Shown in pieces: positions 24,843-33,813 of a stretch of DNA of 64,000 bases; position 1 is the first letter of the stretch; the number at the start of each line of letters is the position of its first letter. This DNA is from Puniceibacterium sp. IMCC21224 (GTDB lineage Bacteria > Pseudomonadota > Alphaproteobacteria > Rhodobacterales > Rhodobacteraceae). The notes under the pieces were generated by a model. It saw only the letters and a list, made by a program, of their open reading frames with translations. It did no database searches and was not told where the DNA came from. The stretch spans positions 124,001 through 188,000 of the forward strand of contig NZ_LDPY01000003.1 of assembly GCF_001038505.1 (NCBI RefSeq). The letters are read 5' to 3'. Both the position numbers and the translations under genes were made by a program.

Positions 24843-25198
24843 CAAACTCTCCTTTTTCTGTATCATACTACCTTTCGCCGCTAACGGCAGCAATGTCCCG
24901 CATTGCGGACGGTGGCAAGCTTTCCGATGAAGGTCGGCTTGCTGTCCGGTAGGGGGTCGTTCACAGGACGCCGGATCACCGATGACCTCGTCCCAGCATT
25001 TGCGGCAGAAAACGATTCTCATTTGACTGGTCCGGATATAGTATCATTGAGGGAGCGTCTTGCTTTAGACAAGATGGCGGCCAGAACGAAACTCATGTCC
25101 TTTTTCACAAATGAGTTCAGTGGATTGTCGCTAGCCGTGCAGTGAGCTTGAACGAAGGTATTGAAACGAGCCTTCGGAGATATGGAGTAGAAACCATA
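24843..25198. other. Gene-free interval with degenerate repeat sequence
   Basis: No convincing gene on either strand. The segment near 24897-24970 (TGTCCCGCATTGCGGAC, GAAGGTCGGCTT) belongs to a dispersed family of decayed intergenic sequence also seen near 21.1, 46.1-46.3, 49.2-49.4 and 61.4 kb. Confidence 0.45.
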
Positions 25199-25684
25199 TC
25201 AGGCTTCGAAGCCCTTGAGAAATCGCTTGAGCAGGTCATCCAGTTGGGCGCGCTCGTCGTCTGACAAGGCGGAGACCAGATTCGCCTGGGTTGAAACATG
25301 CTCGGTGACAGCCGTGTCGATGATCTCGACTCCTTTGTTCGTCAAAGAAACGAGGAAGCCGCGGCCATCTGCCGGGTTTCTGACCCGTTCAATCAATCCA
25401 ACCTTCGCCAGTTGATCGATGCGGTTCGTCATTGTGCCTGATGTCACCATTGTGGATGCCATCAGTTCACCGGGCGACAAGGCGTAAGGCGAACCGGATC
25501 TGCGCAATGTTGCCAACACGTCAAAACTGGCGGCATTCAGACCGTGCGCGGCCCATGTCTTTGCCATGCCCAGCATGAGATGCTGATGAAGACGCTTGAT
25601 CCGCCCGATCGTGCCCATGGGCGCGATGGACAGCTCGGGGCGTTCCCGATGCCATTGCTCCAGAATTTTGTCGACGTGATCCAT
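25199..25684 (-). CDS. MarR-family transcriptional regulator
   Basis: 161 residues. Winged HTH: HGLNAASFDVLATLRRSGSP (~47-66), LSPGELMASTMVTSGTMTNRIDQLAKVGLIERVRN with the wing NPADGRGFLVSLTNKG. The long N-terminal dimer helix starts MDHVDKILEQWHRERPEL. Divergent from an EamA transporter; the shared 89-bp gap holds a strong palindrome, so it probably represses both. Confidence 0.92.
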   Translation of the reverse strand: MDHVDKILEQWHRERPELSIAPMGTIGRIKRLHQHLMLGMAKTWAAHGLNAASFDVLATLRRSGSPYALSPGELMASTMVTSGTMTNRIDQLAKVGLIERVRNPADGRGFLVSLTNKGVEIIDTAVTEHVSTQANLVSALSDDERAQLDDLLKRFLKGFEA

Positions 25685-25712
25685 ACCGTCATCTTAGCAG
25701 CGCTTGTATCTT

Positions 25713-25746
25713 GACTTCAAGATTAATTGTATTGTATCTTGAAGTC
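25713..25746. promoter_or_regulatory. MarR operator
   Basis: GACTTCAAGAT (25713-25723) and ATCTTGAAGTC (25736-25746) are perfect 11-bp arms around 12 AT-rich bases, midway between the divergent MarR and EamA genes. Confidence 0.65.
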
Positions 25747-25773
25747 GAGATAACTGGCTGGGGTGAGTAGATT

Positions 25774-26721
25774 ATGCGGATATTGAAGACGGCTCACAGA
25801 CTTCCATTCGGCACAGGCTGGCTGACCCCGGTGCTTTGTCTTCTGGGCGGAGGAGCGCTCCTCGGGCTTTCCACCAATCTGGCAAAATATGCGGGCGACG
25901 TTGGATTGGCACCGCTGGCCTTCCTGATCTGGTCTATTACCGGGGCCGCAATCCTTTTGCTGCTTATTGCCCTGCTGCGGAATGATCCGCCGCCTCTCAA
26001 CATGGGCAGTCTGAGGTATTACACCATTGCCGCTTTGGTCAGTGTGGCCGGGTCGAACCTGATCTTCTTCTCGACCATCCCCCATATTGGCGCTGGGTTC
26101 GTCGCCCTGATCATCGCCCTGCCGCCGCTCTTGACCTATCTCGGGGCGCTGGCGATCGGGATCGAACGGTTTCAGGCTCTGCGCGCTCTTGGCGTTGCGG
26201 CGGCACTTGCTGGCGCGGGCATCCTGGCGATCCGCAAGTTGTCTGCGCCGGACGCCGATGTTCTCTGGATTCTGCTGGCACTCTGCGGGCCGGTGCTACT
26301 GGCGGTCGGCAACATCTATCGCACATTGCACTGGCCGCGCGATGCGTCCCCCGAAGCATTGGCACCGGGGATGTTGGTAGCGGCCTCGATCATGCTGGGA
26401 ATGACAGGTTTGCTTCCCGGCTTCACGCTCGCCGTGCCAATGGGCGATGCTATGCCATTTCTCCTGATTGCCGCGCAGGTACTGGTTTTCTCGGGACAAT
26501 TCCTACTGCTGTTCCTGCTGCAGAAGACCGCCGGACCGGTTCTGCTGAGCCTGCTCGGATCGGTCGGCGCGGTTGTTGGCGTTCCTATCGCGGTATTGTT
26601 ACAAAACGAAGCTGTGCCAGACGGTCTGTTGCCGGGCGCCTTCCTGATTGCTCTCGGTGTTGCTCTTGTCACATGGGGCGGGATGAAGGCAGCGACTGCA
26701 CGCAAAGGCGTAAAATCGTGA
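25774..26721 (+). CDS. EamA/DMT-family transporter
   Basis: 315 residues with ten hydrophobic helices in two repeats, from WLTPVLCLLGGGALLGLSTN to GAFLIALGVALVTWGGMK. Inner membrane; exporter of metabolites or drugs by family. Followed after 30 bases by an NAD(P)-binding gene on the same strand, so a two-gene operon under the MarR protein is likely. Confidence 0.88.
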   Translation: MRILKTAHRLPFGTGWLTPVLCLLGGGALLGLSTNLAKYAGDVGLAPLAFLIWSITGAAILLLLIALLRNDPPPLNMGSLRYYTIAALVSVAGSNLIFFSTIPHIGAGFVALIIALPPLLTYLGALAIGIERFQALRALGVAAALAGAGILAIRKLSAPDADVLWILLALCGPVLLAVGNIYRTLHWPRDASPEALAPGMLVAASIMLGMTGLLPGFTLAVPMGDAMPFLLIAAQVLVFSGQFLLLFLLQKTAGPVLLSLLGSVGAVVGVPIAVLLQNEAVPDGLLPGAFLIALGVALVTWGGMKAATARKGVKS

Positions 26722-26751
26722 GCCCCCCAAATATCGACAAGGATTAACCAA

Positions 26752-27387
26752 ATGAAGATCACCGTTCTTGGAGCGACCGGTAGTGCCGGTCGCCGGATTG
26801 TCACCGAAGCCCTGTCGCGAGGTCACGAGGTGACCGCTGTGGCACGCAAAGGCTCAGATGACATGCCGGACAAAGTCACCTTCAGCATCGGTGATGCCGG
26901 AATTTCCGAAGATGTCGCTCAATTGGCCAAGGGTCAGGACGTCGTCATCAGCGCAGTTCGGCCCTCTCCGGGCCAAGAATGCACCGTCGCCGAGACAACC
27001 AAAGCTCTTCTGCGCGGCATGCGCAAAAGCGGGACCAGATTACTGGTTCTGGGCGGTGCTGCCAACCTCGTTGTGCCGGGCAGCGACGGAAAGACAGTGA
27101 TCGAGAATGCGAATTATCTGCCGCCGGAATTTCGCCATATCGGTCAGGCCAGTCTCGACCAGTTGGAGGTTTGCCGCACTGAGACGGAGGTGGATTGGGC
27201 ATACCTCAGCCCCTCAGCGTCGTTCAACCCGGGAAAACGCACCGGTCGCTATCGGACGGGCAAAACCGAGTTGCTGGTCGATTCCAACGGAAAATCGGAA
27301 CTGTCGATGGAGGATGCCGCTGTGGCACTGCTGGACGAAGCGGAAAATCCGAAACACCACCAAGTGCAATTCACCATTGGATACTGA
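26752..27387 (+). CDS. NAD(P)-binding protein, NmrA/SDR-like
   Basis: 211 residues. It begins MKITVLGATGSAGRRIVTEAL with the GATGxxG dinucleotide motif, then RGHEVTAVARK, VISAVRPSPGQ and later VDWAYLSPSASFNPG, the pattern of NAD(P)H-binding atypical SDRs (PF13460). Probable cytosolic reductase or redox sensor. Second gene after the EamA transporter. Confidence 0.85.
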   Translation: MKITVLGATGSAGRRIVTEALSRGHEVTAVARKGSDDMPDKVTFSIGDAGISEDVAQLAKGQDVVISAVRPSPGQECTVAETTKALLRGMRKSGTRLLVLGGAANLVVPGSDGKTVIENANYLPPEFRHIGQASLDQLEVCRTETEVDWAYLSPSASFNPGKRTGRYRTGKTELLVDSNGKSELSMEDAAVALLDEAENPKHHQVQFTIGY

Positions 27388-27394
27388 CGCACCG

Positions 27395-27550
27395 TCATAG
27401 CTCGTTATTCGGTTTTAGGGGTTCCAGCGCCCGATAGGCTGTCAGGCAGGACACGCCGAGATTGCGGGCGATCCGGGTCTTGGAAACGCTCTGCGTTACC
27501 AGCCTGCGGATTTCTTCGTCGTCCACTCGCTTACGTCGTCCCTTGCAGGT
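27395..27550 (-). pseudogene. C-terminal remnant of a serine resolvase
   Basis: The minus strand encodes KGRRKRVDDEEIRRLVTQ then SVSKTRIARNLGVSCLTAYRAL, the HTH_7 tail of Tn3-type resolvases, and stops at 27395. Everything before it (catalytic domain) is missing. It abuts the IS21 element, so it is probably a fragment cut by rearrangement. Confidence 0.6.
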
Positions 27551-27774
27551 TTGCGCCACGTCGTGCGTCCGTCGGCTCATGCCGTCCGGCACCAATCAAG
27601 CCATCGACATCCCCGGTAGCGGGCGCAGTGTCAACGGCGGAGACAAAACCGGCCACGTGGCGGCGCAAAAGTAGGCCAATGGCGGGGCACCAAGCGCCAT
27701 GGCGCGTGCGCTCTCCAGATAGCCGGCGCGTGCCATGGCGCATTGGCCCGGAGGGCCAGTTCTGCAAGGTGTGA

Positions 27775-28539
27775 TCAGGTGGCGGCTTGGGCCTTTCGGG
27801 CGCGGCTTTGGCTGAGGCGATAGCTTTCGCCGTTCATCTCGAGAATGTTGACGTGGTGTGTCAGCCTGTCGAGAAGGGCGCCGGTCAGGCGCTCGGTGCC
27901 GAAGGTTTCGGTCCATTCGTCGAAGGGCAGGTTGCTGGTGATCAGCGTGGAGCCGCGCTCATAGCGCTGCGAGATCAGTTCGAACAAGAGCTCGGCGCCG
28001 GTCTTGGAGAGCGGCACGAAGCCCAGTTCGTCGATGATGAGCAATTTTACGGCAGCCAGCTGCTTTTGCAGCCGTAGCAGCCGACGTTCGTCGCGGGCTT
28101 CCATCAACTCGTTGACCAGCGCGGCGGCGGTGATAAAGCTGACAGGCAGCCCCTTCTGGCAGGCGGCCAGCCCCAGCCCGAGGGCAACATGGGTCTTGCC
28201 GGTTCCACTGGGCCCCAAGGCGATGACGTTCTCGCGTCGGTCGATCCATTCGCAGCGGGCGAGTTCCAGCACCTGCATCTTGTTGAGCTTCGGGATCGCC
28301 TTGAAGTCGAAGCTGTCCAAGCTCTTGGTTGCCGGGAACTTCGCGGCCTTGATACGCCGCTCGATCATCCGCCGCTCGCGGTCGATCAATTCCAGCTCGA
28401 CCAGACGCGCCAGGAACTGGACATGATCCAGCCCCTCGGCGGCGCATTGGCGGGCGAGTTTGTCATATTCCCGCAGGAAAGTCGGCAGCTTCAGCGTCTT
28501 CAGATGATCCGCAAGCAGGATCTTCGGGGGCACGGTCAT
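27775..28539 (-). CDS. istB: IS21 helper ATPase IstB
   Basis: 254 residues. N-terminal helical domain (LADHLKTLKLPTFLREYDKLA), then AAA+ core with Walker A GPSGTGKT (109-116) and Walker B LLIIDELG (166-173) and an arginine-finger region near TSNLPFDEW. Known: IstB bends target DNA and recruits IstA. Its start overlaps the IstA stop by four bases. Confidence 0.94.
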   Translation of the reverse strand: MTVPPKILLADHLKTLKLPTFLREYDKLARQCAAEGLDHVQFLARLVELELIDRERRMIERRIKAAKFPATKSLDSFDFKAIPKLNKMQVLELARCEWIDRRENVIALGPSGTGKTHVALGLGLAACQKGLPVSFITAAALVNELMEARDERRLLRLQKQLAAVKLLIIDELGFVPLSKTGAELLFELISQRYERGSTLITSNLPFDEWTETFGTERLTGALLDRLTHHVNILEMNGESYRLSQSRARKAQAAT

Positions 28540-30023
28540 GCTGCATCCTCTGACATCAGGGACATATAGCTGGCCGCGGATGTGGTCTCGACGTTCGCCC
28601 GCGGCAGGTATGGGTAAACATCGAGATCCAACTTCGGCGGCCGTTTCTCGACGTGGCAGAGGACAAGGTGCTTGACGGCATCAAAGCCGACCGCGCCCAG
28701 TTGCAGAGCCTTCTTCACGGCGGCATGCAGATCGTCGATGTCGAAGGTCTCGAGCAGGCGCAGCACCTGCACATATTCCCGGCGTCCGGCTTTGATCATG
28801 CGCGCTTCCATCAAGCGGCGCAGGGTCGCGAACTCCGACGGCAGGTCCCATTCTGCCAAGGGAGCCGCCTGGTCGAGAGCGTTGATCTTCTGCTCGATCA
28901 GCGGAAGGTAATGCCGCGGATCGAAGACCATGTCCTCGCGGTCGTAGCAGCGCGGATGACGTGCGATGACCTCGCCGCCGCAGCCGATCACGACCACGTC
29001 GACATAGCCCCTGATCCAGACGTCACGATGGCCGTAGGCAACCGGGACCGAGTAATCATTGGTTTTGTAGCGCACCAACGCCTGCGAACTGACCCGTCCG
29101 GTTGTCTGATCGCAGGCATCGAACGGCGCCACAGGCAGGTCGGACATCGCGGCCAGATCCCGCTCGAGGCGTTGGCCAATCGTCTCGGACTGACCTCGCA
29201 AGACATCCGCCTGACGTTTGAGACACTGTGTCTCCAGGTAATCGTTGAACGCGTCCCAGGTCGCGAACCGCGGGATTGGCACCATGAAGTTGCGGCGCGA
29301 GTAACCGACCAGGCCTTCCGCATTGCCCTTGTCATTTCCCTTGCCGGGTCGCCCGTAGCGGTCACGGAACAGGTAATGTGACAGGAACCCGCTGAACAGC
29401 GTAGCCCTCTGACGTGACCCGTCCGGCAGGATCTTCGCAACCAAACAGCGGTCGTTGTCGTAGAGCACCGACACCGGCACCTTGCCGAAGAACGCGAAGG
29501 CGTGGACGTGGCCATCAACCCAGGCTTCGGCAGTGGCCGCCGGATAGGCACGGACATAGCAGGCGTCGCTGTGCGGCAGATCCATGACAAAGAAATGCGC
29601 CTTCTGCTCGATGCCGCAGATGACGACCACCGCCTCGCCAAAGTCGGCCTGGGCATGACCGGGCGGATGCGCCAGCGGCACGAACATCTCGCGGCCGCGC
29701 CGTTCGCGCTGTCGCATGTAATCCTTCACGATCGTGTAGCCCCCGGTGAAGGCATGCTCGTCGCGGAGCCGCTCGAACACCCGCTTCGCCGTGTGCCGCT
29801 GCTTGCGAGGGACCTCCCGATCGCCGTCCAGCCAACCGTCGATGATCCCGGTGAAGGCATCCAGCTTCGGTCGCTTGACCGGCGCCTTCCGCCGATATCC
29901 AGGTGGAACCGAAAACGCCATCATCTTGGCTACGCTATCGCGCGAGATGTTGAAATGCCGCGCCGCCTCACGCTGGCTCATGCCCTCAGCACAGGCCAGC
30001 CGAACCTTCCGATACAAATCCAC
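28536..30023 (-). CDS. istA: IS21 transposase IstA
   Basis: 495 residues. HTH near the N-terminus (AEGMSQREAARHFNISRDSVAKMM, ~12-35). DDE core: D127 (AQADFGEA), D189 (VLYDND) and E236 (GNAEGLVGYSRRNF). The C-terminal beta domain includes VPVAYGHRDVWIRGYVD. Intact by eye. Confidence 0.94.
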   Translation of the reverse strand: MDLYRKVRLACAEGMSQREAARHFNISRDSVAKMMAFSVPPGYRRKAPVKRPKLDAFTGIIDGWLDGDREVPRKQRHTAKRVFERLRDEHAFTGGYTIVKDYMRQRERRGREMFVPLAHPPGHAQADFGEAVVVICGIEQKAHFFVMDLPHSDACYVRAYPAATAEAWVDGHVHAFAFFGKVPVSVLYDNDRCLVAKILPDGSRQRATLFSGFLSHYLFRDRYGRPGKGNDKGNAEGLVGYSRRNFMVPIPRFATWDAFNDYLETQCLKRQADVLRGQSETIGQRLERDLAAMSDLPVAPFDACDQTTGRVSSQALVRYKTNDYSVPVAYGHRDVWIRGYVDVVVIGCGGEVIARHPRCYDREDMVFDPRHYLPLIEQKINALDQAAPLAEWDLPSEFATLRRLMEARMIKAGRREYVQVLRLLETFDIDDLHAAVKKALQLGAVGFDAVKHLVLCHVEKRPPKLDLDVYPYLPRANVETTSAASYMSLMSEDAA

Positions 30024-30137
30024 AGTGAAAATCCTCCCGCCCTCCCTGTCACCAGAAAGGGTAAAGGTGGACGACTTTTACACCGCCCGCAGCAGGCTCA
30101 TCCCGCCGCTACCGTGGCCGACTTTCGCACCGCCGTT

Positions 30138-30754
30138 TTCAGGTCACCCTGAAAACGCTGATCATAAATGCACCCGCCGATTTGCGCGACGCACTGAATC
30201 ATATCCGTGGGAAAGTCGCTCTGATCCGGCACATCGCCGCCCTTCGACCAGGTGATATCGACAACCCACTGGCCTCTGCTAAAGCTGCTATGCGTGCGTT
30301 GGCGCGTCGATGGGTGTGGCTGCACGAGGAGATTACTGCCCACGATAAGGAACTTGAACGTCTCGTCACAGAACGCGCACCAGAGTTGATGGCATCTCAC
30401 GGAATTGCCACATTGACGGTCGCCGAGATGCTGATCCTCGTTGGCGATGATCCAACACGCATCCGATCAGAGGCTGCCTTCGCTAAGCTTTGCGGGGTTT
30501 GTCCTATTCCCGCATCAAGTGGGAGAACACATCGGTTCCGACTGAACCGGGGTGGCAATCGCCAGGCCAATGCTGCGCTCTATCGTGTCGCCATTGTCAG
30601 AATGCGAAGCCATGAACCGACACTGGCTTATGTCAAGAAACGCACCAAAGACGGGAAGAGCAAAAGCGAGATTATTCGTTGCCTGAAACGCTACATCGTC
30701 CGCGAAATCTATAGCCAGCTTTGCGTCCCAAAATTGTCCCAGATCAAGGCTTGA
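30138..30754 (+). pseudogene. IS110-family transposase, C-terminal fragment
   Basis: The frame opens at the IS21 border (FQVTLKTLIINAPADLRDAL) and runs to the stop at 30754. It shows the transposase_20 region: IATLTVAEMLILVGDDPTRI, then AAFAKLCGVCPIPASSGRT and HRFRLNRGGNRQANAAL. The DEDD N-terminal domain is absent, and it is not found on the other side of the IS21. Confidence 0.75.
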
Positions 30755-30760
30755 CGAATA

Positions 30761-30956
30761 TAGGAGCTTCAATGCCGCCGTCGAGACGTTTTTCAAAACC
30801 ATCAAGGCCGAGCTGATCTGGCGCCGGTCATGGGCAACCCGGCGGCAGGCTGAGGTGGCGATCTTCGAATACATCAACGGCTTCTATAACCCGCGCCGTC
30901 GACATTCAGCATTGGGAGGGAAAAGCCCCTTGGCCTTCGAACGCCAAGTGGCCTAA
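30761..30956 (+). pseudogene. IS3-family OrfB, C-terminal fragment
   Basis: Reads AAVETFFKTIKAELIWRRSW, then ATRRQAEVAIFEYINGFYNP, RRRHSALGGKSPLAFERQVA and stop, the end of an IS3 OrfB (rve_3). Only ~65 residues remain. Confidence 0.75.
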
Positions 30957-31033
30957 ACGAGCACGCGGAGCGACACAAATACGCGACAAGACCAATCTCT
31001 GACGAACGTTGAGCATCGGTTGACTAAGGTGGG

Positions 31034-31063
31034 GCTAACTTGTACTGATCGGTACAAGTTAGC
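31034..31063. promoter_or_regulatory. 30-bp operator upstream of DUF1348-TetR
   Basis: GCTAACTTGTAC (31034-31045) and GTACAAGTTAGC (31052-31063) are perfect 12-bp arms with a 6-base centre, ending 14 bases before the DUF1348 ATG. It very likely binds the downstream TetR protein, which would make the operon self-repressed. Confidence 0.7.
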
Positions 31064-31077
31064 TTGAGGTTGTCACC

Positions 31078-31542
31078 ATGTCCCGTCTACCGTTTCCCCC
31101 GTTCACTCTTCAAACCGCGGTGCAGAAAGCTCGCATGGCCGAGGACGCCTGGAATAGTCGCGACCCGGAAAAGGTGTCGTTGGCCTACACCCCCGATAGT
31201 GTCTGGCGGAACCGGGGCGAATTCCTGACCGGTCGCGACGCGATCGTTGGTTTCCTGACGCGCAAATGGACGAGGGAACTCGACTATCGCCTGATCAAAG
31301 AAGTGTGGGCACATGACGGCAACAGGATTGCGGTGCGGTTCGCCTACGAGTGGCACGACGACAGCGGGAACTGGTTTCGATCTTATGGCAATGAGAATTG
31401 GGAGTTCGATGACGCTGGACTGATGGCTCGCCGTATTGCCTCCATCAACGATCGTCCGATCACAGAAGCTGAGCGGCTGTTCCATTGGCCGCTCGGTCGC
31501 CGCCCGGACGATCACCCCTCGCTCAGCGACCTCGATCTGTAA
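31078..31542 (+). CDS. DUF1348 (NTF2-like) protein
   Basis: 154 residues. The DUF1348 pattern is plain: [22 protein letters not shown] (~17-38), [62 protein letters not shown] and a C-terminal [18 protein letters not shown]2-like fold, small-molecule binding or isomerase-like, function unproven. Three bases after its stop region the TetR gene begins. Confidence 0.9.
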   Translation: MSRLPFPPFTLQTAVQKARMAEDAWNSRDPEKVSLAYTPDSVWRNRGEFLTGRDAIVGFLTRKWTRELDYRLIKEVWAHDGNRIAVRFAYEWHDDSGNWFRSYGNENWEFDDAGLMARRIASINDRPITEAERLFHWPLGRRPDDHPSLSDLDL

Positions 31543-31544
31543 GC

Positions 31545-32123
31545 ATGCAACGCGTTCTGACCAGCCGTGCCGACGCCCTGCCGAAGCTGGCGGAGGCTTT
31601 CCGCGAGCATGGTTTTGAGGGAGCGAGCCTGTCGATGCTCTCTAATGCGACAGGCTTGGGTAAGGGAAGCCTTTACAACTTCTTCCCCGGCGGAAAGGAG
31701 GAGATGATGGCCGCGGTCCTTGCCGACATCGACCAGTGGTTCGCCGAGGCGATTTTCTCGCCGTTGGAGCAAAATGGCGATCCGTCGGCAGCGATCACTT
31801 CCATGATGGGAGATGTGACGACGTACTTCCGGTCTGGAAACAGGGTCTGCCTGATCGGGTGGGTTGGTCTTGGCGCGTCCTGCGAAGCTTTTACGCATCA
31901 GGTAAAGGGCTACTTTGCCCGCTGGATATCATCGCTGGCCCACTGTCTCGAACAAGGCCAAGTCCCGGCATTGCTCGCCGTCCAACTCGCGGAAGAAACG
32001 GTGTCTGGCATCCAGGGAGCGATCATTCTGTCCCGCGCGCTCGGCGAAGAAGCGGCGTTCTCCCGGATTATCGGTCGCTGTGAGGCCAACTTGCTCGATG
32101 CGGTAGTCCGCTACAGCAAATGA
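31545..32123 (+). CDS. TetR-family regulator
   Basis: 192 residues from the ATG at 31545. HTH: LPKLAEAFREHGFEGASLSMLSNATGLGKGSLYNFFPGGKEEM (~12-54), LmrA/YxaF-like subgroup with a TetR_C domain (LAEETVSGIQGAIILSRAL). Directly downstream of DUF1348, whose promoter holds a 30-bp palindrome. Confidence 0.9.
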   Translation: MQRVLTSRADALPKLAEAFREHGFEGASLSMLSNATGLGKGSLYNFFPGGKEEMMAAVLADIDQWFAEAIFSPLEQNGDPSAAITSMMGDVTTYFRSGNRVCLIGWVGLGASCEAFTHQVKGYFARWISSLAHCLEQGQVPALLAVQLAEETVSGIQGAIILSRALGEEAAFSRIIGRCEANLLDAVVRYSK

Positions 32124-32214
32124 CGGGTTGCAACGTGAGATGCCAAACGCCCCACGGAAGCATTGGGGCAGGGAAAGGCCGCATTATATTCGCAACGCGC
32201 TTGATCGCATATAC

Positions 32215-32333
32215 GGCAATCGGCGGCGTTTGCGTAGGTATAGCGCTGAATATCGCGCCATGGCGTAGTATCGGCGGGGTGGCGGGCCGTGTCCGACGAT
32301 GATGAGCACTACGTCTACGCTATAGCCCTCTAA
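32215..32333 (+). repeat. 119-bp direct repeat, copy A (decayed coding end)
   Basis: Starts GGCAATCGGCGGCGTTTGCG and ends GCTATAGCCCTCTAA. Nearly the same sequence lies at 36648-36767. Copy A has an in-frame stop and shifts. Family of the encoded end not recognised. The interval 32124-32540 otherwise holds no gene. Confidence 0.6.
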
Positions 32334-32540
32334 CCCCGCCCAATTTACCAAAGTGGGTCAGCTTGGATATTCCGTGTCGTGCGACGCTGCGTTCCGGCTT
32401 CTCGACGGCGATGCGGTTCAATCATGATGAGCACTGGTCGCACTGCTGCGAAATTCGATTTCAGCATCTCCCAGAGCTTTTCCGCGATCGGACCATGGGT
32501 CCGGTCAGCCATTCACGCACTTTCCCGCACATCGGGCCGC

Positions 32541-33545
32541 TCATGGCTTGCCCTCTGCGGCACGGGCATGCACTGCTACCAGATCGGCAAATTGACCGGC
32601 CAAGGCGTCTGGCAAAGTGTGACCCATACCGGCGATCAACTCGAGTTTTGCCCCTGGAATATTGGCGACTTGGTCTTGTGCGTGTGCTGGCGGATATAGG
32701 GGATCGTCCGTGCCCTGAATCACAAGGGTGGGCACCTTGATCGTTTTTAGCCAAGCCCGCCGGTCGGCGTACGGTATGATCGCCATATTTTGTCGTGCAT
32801 TTGCGAACGCGTCGTCCGACCGGCTCATCTGGGCCCTGATTCTGGCGCGTAGGATGGCGGGGTCTTCTTTGTACTGGCTACCCTCGATCGCCTGAAACTG
32901 GGCGACCTGACGATCGAGTTGCTCTTGCGGAGTCTTCGCCGGCGTGGTCGCCGACATCATCCCGGCGAGCGCGGGGCCGTAAGGAATCGCGGGATTGACC
33001 GACGTCGAACTGACCGACGTCAACGAGATCGCGCGATCCGGAAAATTCGCGACGAGCGTTTGCGCGATCATGCCGCCCATCGATCCGCCAACAATATGTG
33101 CCTTTTGAATCCCAAGGGCATCCATCAAACCGATGGTGTCCCGCGCCATGTCCAGGATTGTATAGGCGACTGGTGACTTCTGCCCCGCCTGCATCGTGGC
33201 AATGACGTCGGGCAGCGGTGGCGGGGCACCGGCACTGCTGAAGTGGGTCGAGCGGCCCGCGTCACGATTGTCGAAGCGGACCACGCGGAAGCCACGTTCG
33301 ACTAGCGCCGCGGTCGTCGCGTCCAAGCCGTTGCTCATCTGGCCGCCCAGACCGACAATGAAGACCAACGGCATGCCGTCGACTGGGCCGTCGATCTGGT
33401 AGGCAATATCGATGCCGTTAGCGTGGATGATGCCCGACTTGTGCGGCGCGGAGACTGCGTTGTTCTGCCTGTCTGCGGCATCGCCCTTACAGGCGAATAG
33501 CGTGAACGAGAACGCCAGCAGCAATGCGATGTGAGGCACTTTCAT
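32541..33545 (-). CDS. Alpha/beta-hydrolase lipoprotein
   Basis: 334 residues. A lipoprotein signal (hydrophobic LLLAFSFTLFAC, Cys19) suggests anchoring in the cell envelope. Hydrolase fold: oxyanion region VGLGGQ, nucleophile elbow GGSMGG, acid in VIQGTDDPLYPP and His in GMGHTLP. A broad esterase/lactonase-type enzyme is likely. Upstream lies a convergent-to-aldehyde-dehydrogenase interval (33546-33813) without a gene. Confidence 0.85.
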   Translation of the reverse strand: MKVPHIALLLAFSFTLFACKGDAADRQNNAVSAPHKSGIIHANGIDIAYQIDGPVDGMPLVFIVGLGGQMSNGLDATTAALVERGFRVVRFDNRDAGRSTHFSSAGAPPPLPDVIATMQAGQKSPVAYTILDMARDTIGLMDALGIQKAHIVGGSMGGMIAQTLVANFPDRAISLTSVSSTSVNPAIPYGPALAGMMSATTPAKTPQEQLDRQVAQFQAIEGSQYKEDPAILRARIRAQMSRSDDAFANARQNMAIIPYADRRAWLKTIKVPTLVIQGTDDPLYPPAHAQDQVANIPGAKLELIAGMGHTLPDALAGQFADLVAVHARAAEGKP

Positions 33546-33813
33546 GAGGGTCTTCCTTTGTGAGGTGCAGGCGCCTCACTGTTCGATGCACCGATCATAG
33601 CAAGCACTCTCCTGCAAGGTTCTATCCGAACGATCATCTGGACAATCGCCTTACCAAAACTGTGTCCCGCCAACATACCGATGAAGGCGGAAGGCGCGGT
33701 TTGTGCGTTGGGCAACATAGTCTCCCGAACTCGGCGAGCGGCCTGCTGATTGGTTTGTTTCCGGCAACCGCAGCGATGGCCTAGCGCTTAGGCTCAAGCG
33801 TCCGTCGTCCGCG

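Larger units (their letters stand above)
27629..30137 (-). mobile_element. IS21-family element
   Basis: The left end starts TGTCAACGGCGGAGAC (27629). The right end, read inward from 30137, is AACGGCGGTGCGAAAGTCGG; over 25 bases the two agree at 20. The outer TGTC of the right end has been lost, and the next sequence is an IS110 fragment. A ~45-bp stretch is repeated in part near each end (CGGCCACG, GCAAAAGT / ACGACTTTTACAC), as in other IS21 elements. Carries istA and istB. Confidence 0.75.

Noticed and set aside
32120..32302. 60-codon plus-strand frame after the TetR gene
   Set aside because: It runs through the decayed repeat copy A with no ribosome site and no counterpart in copy B.
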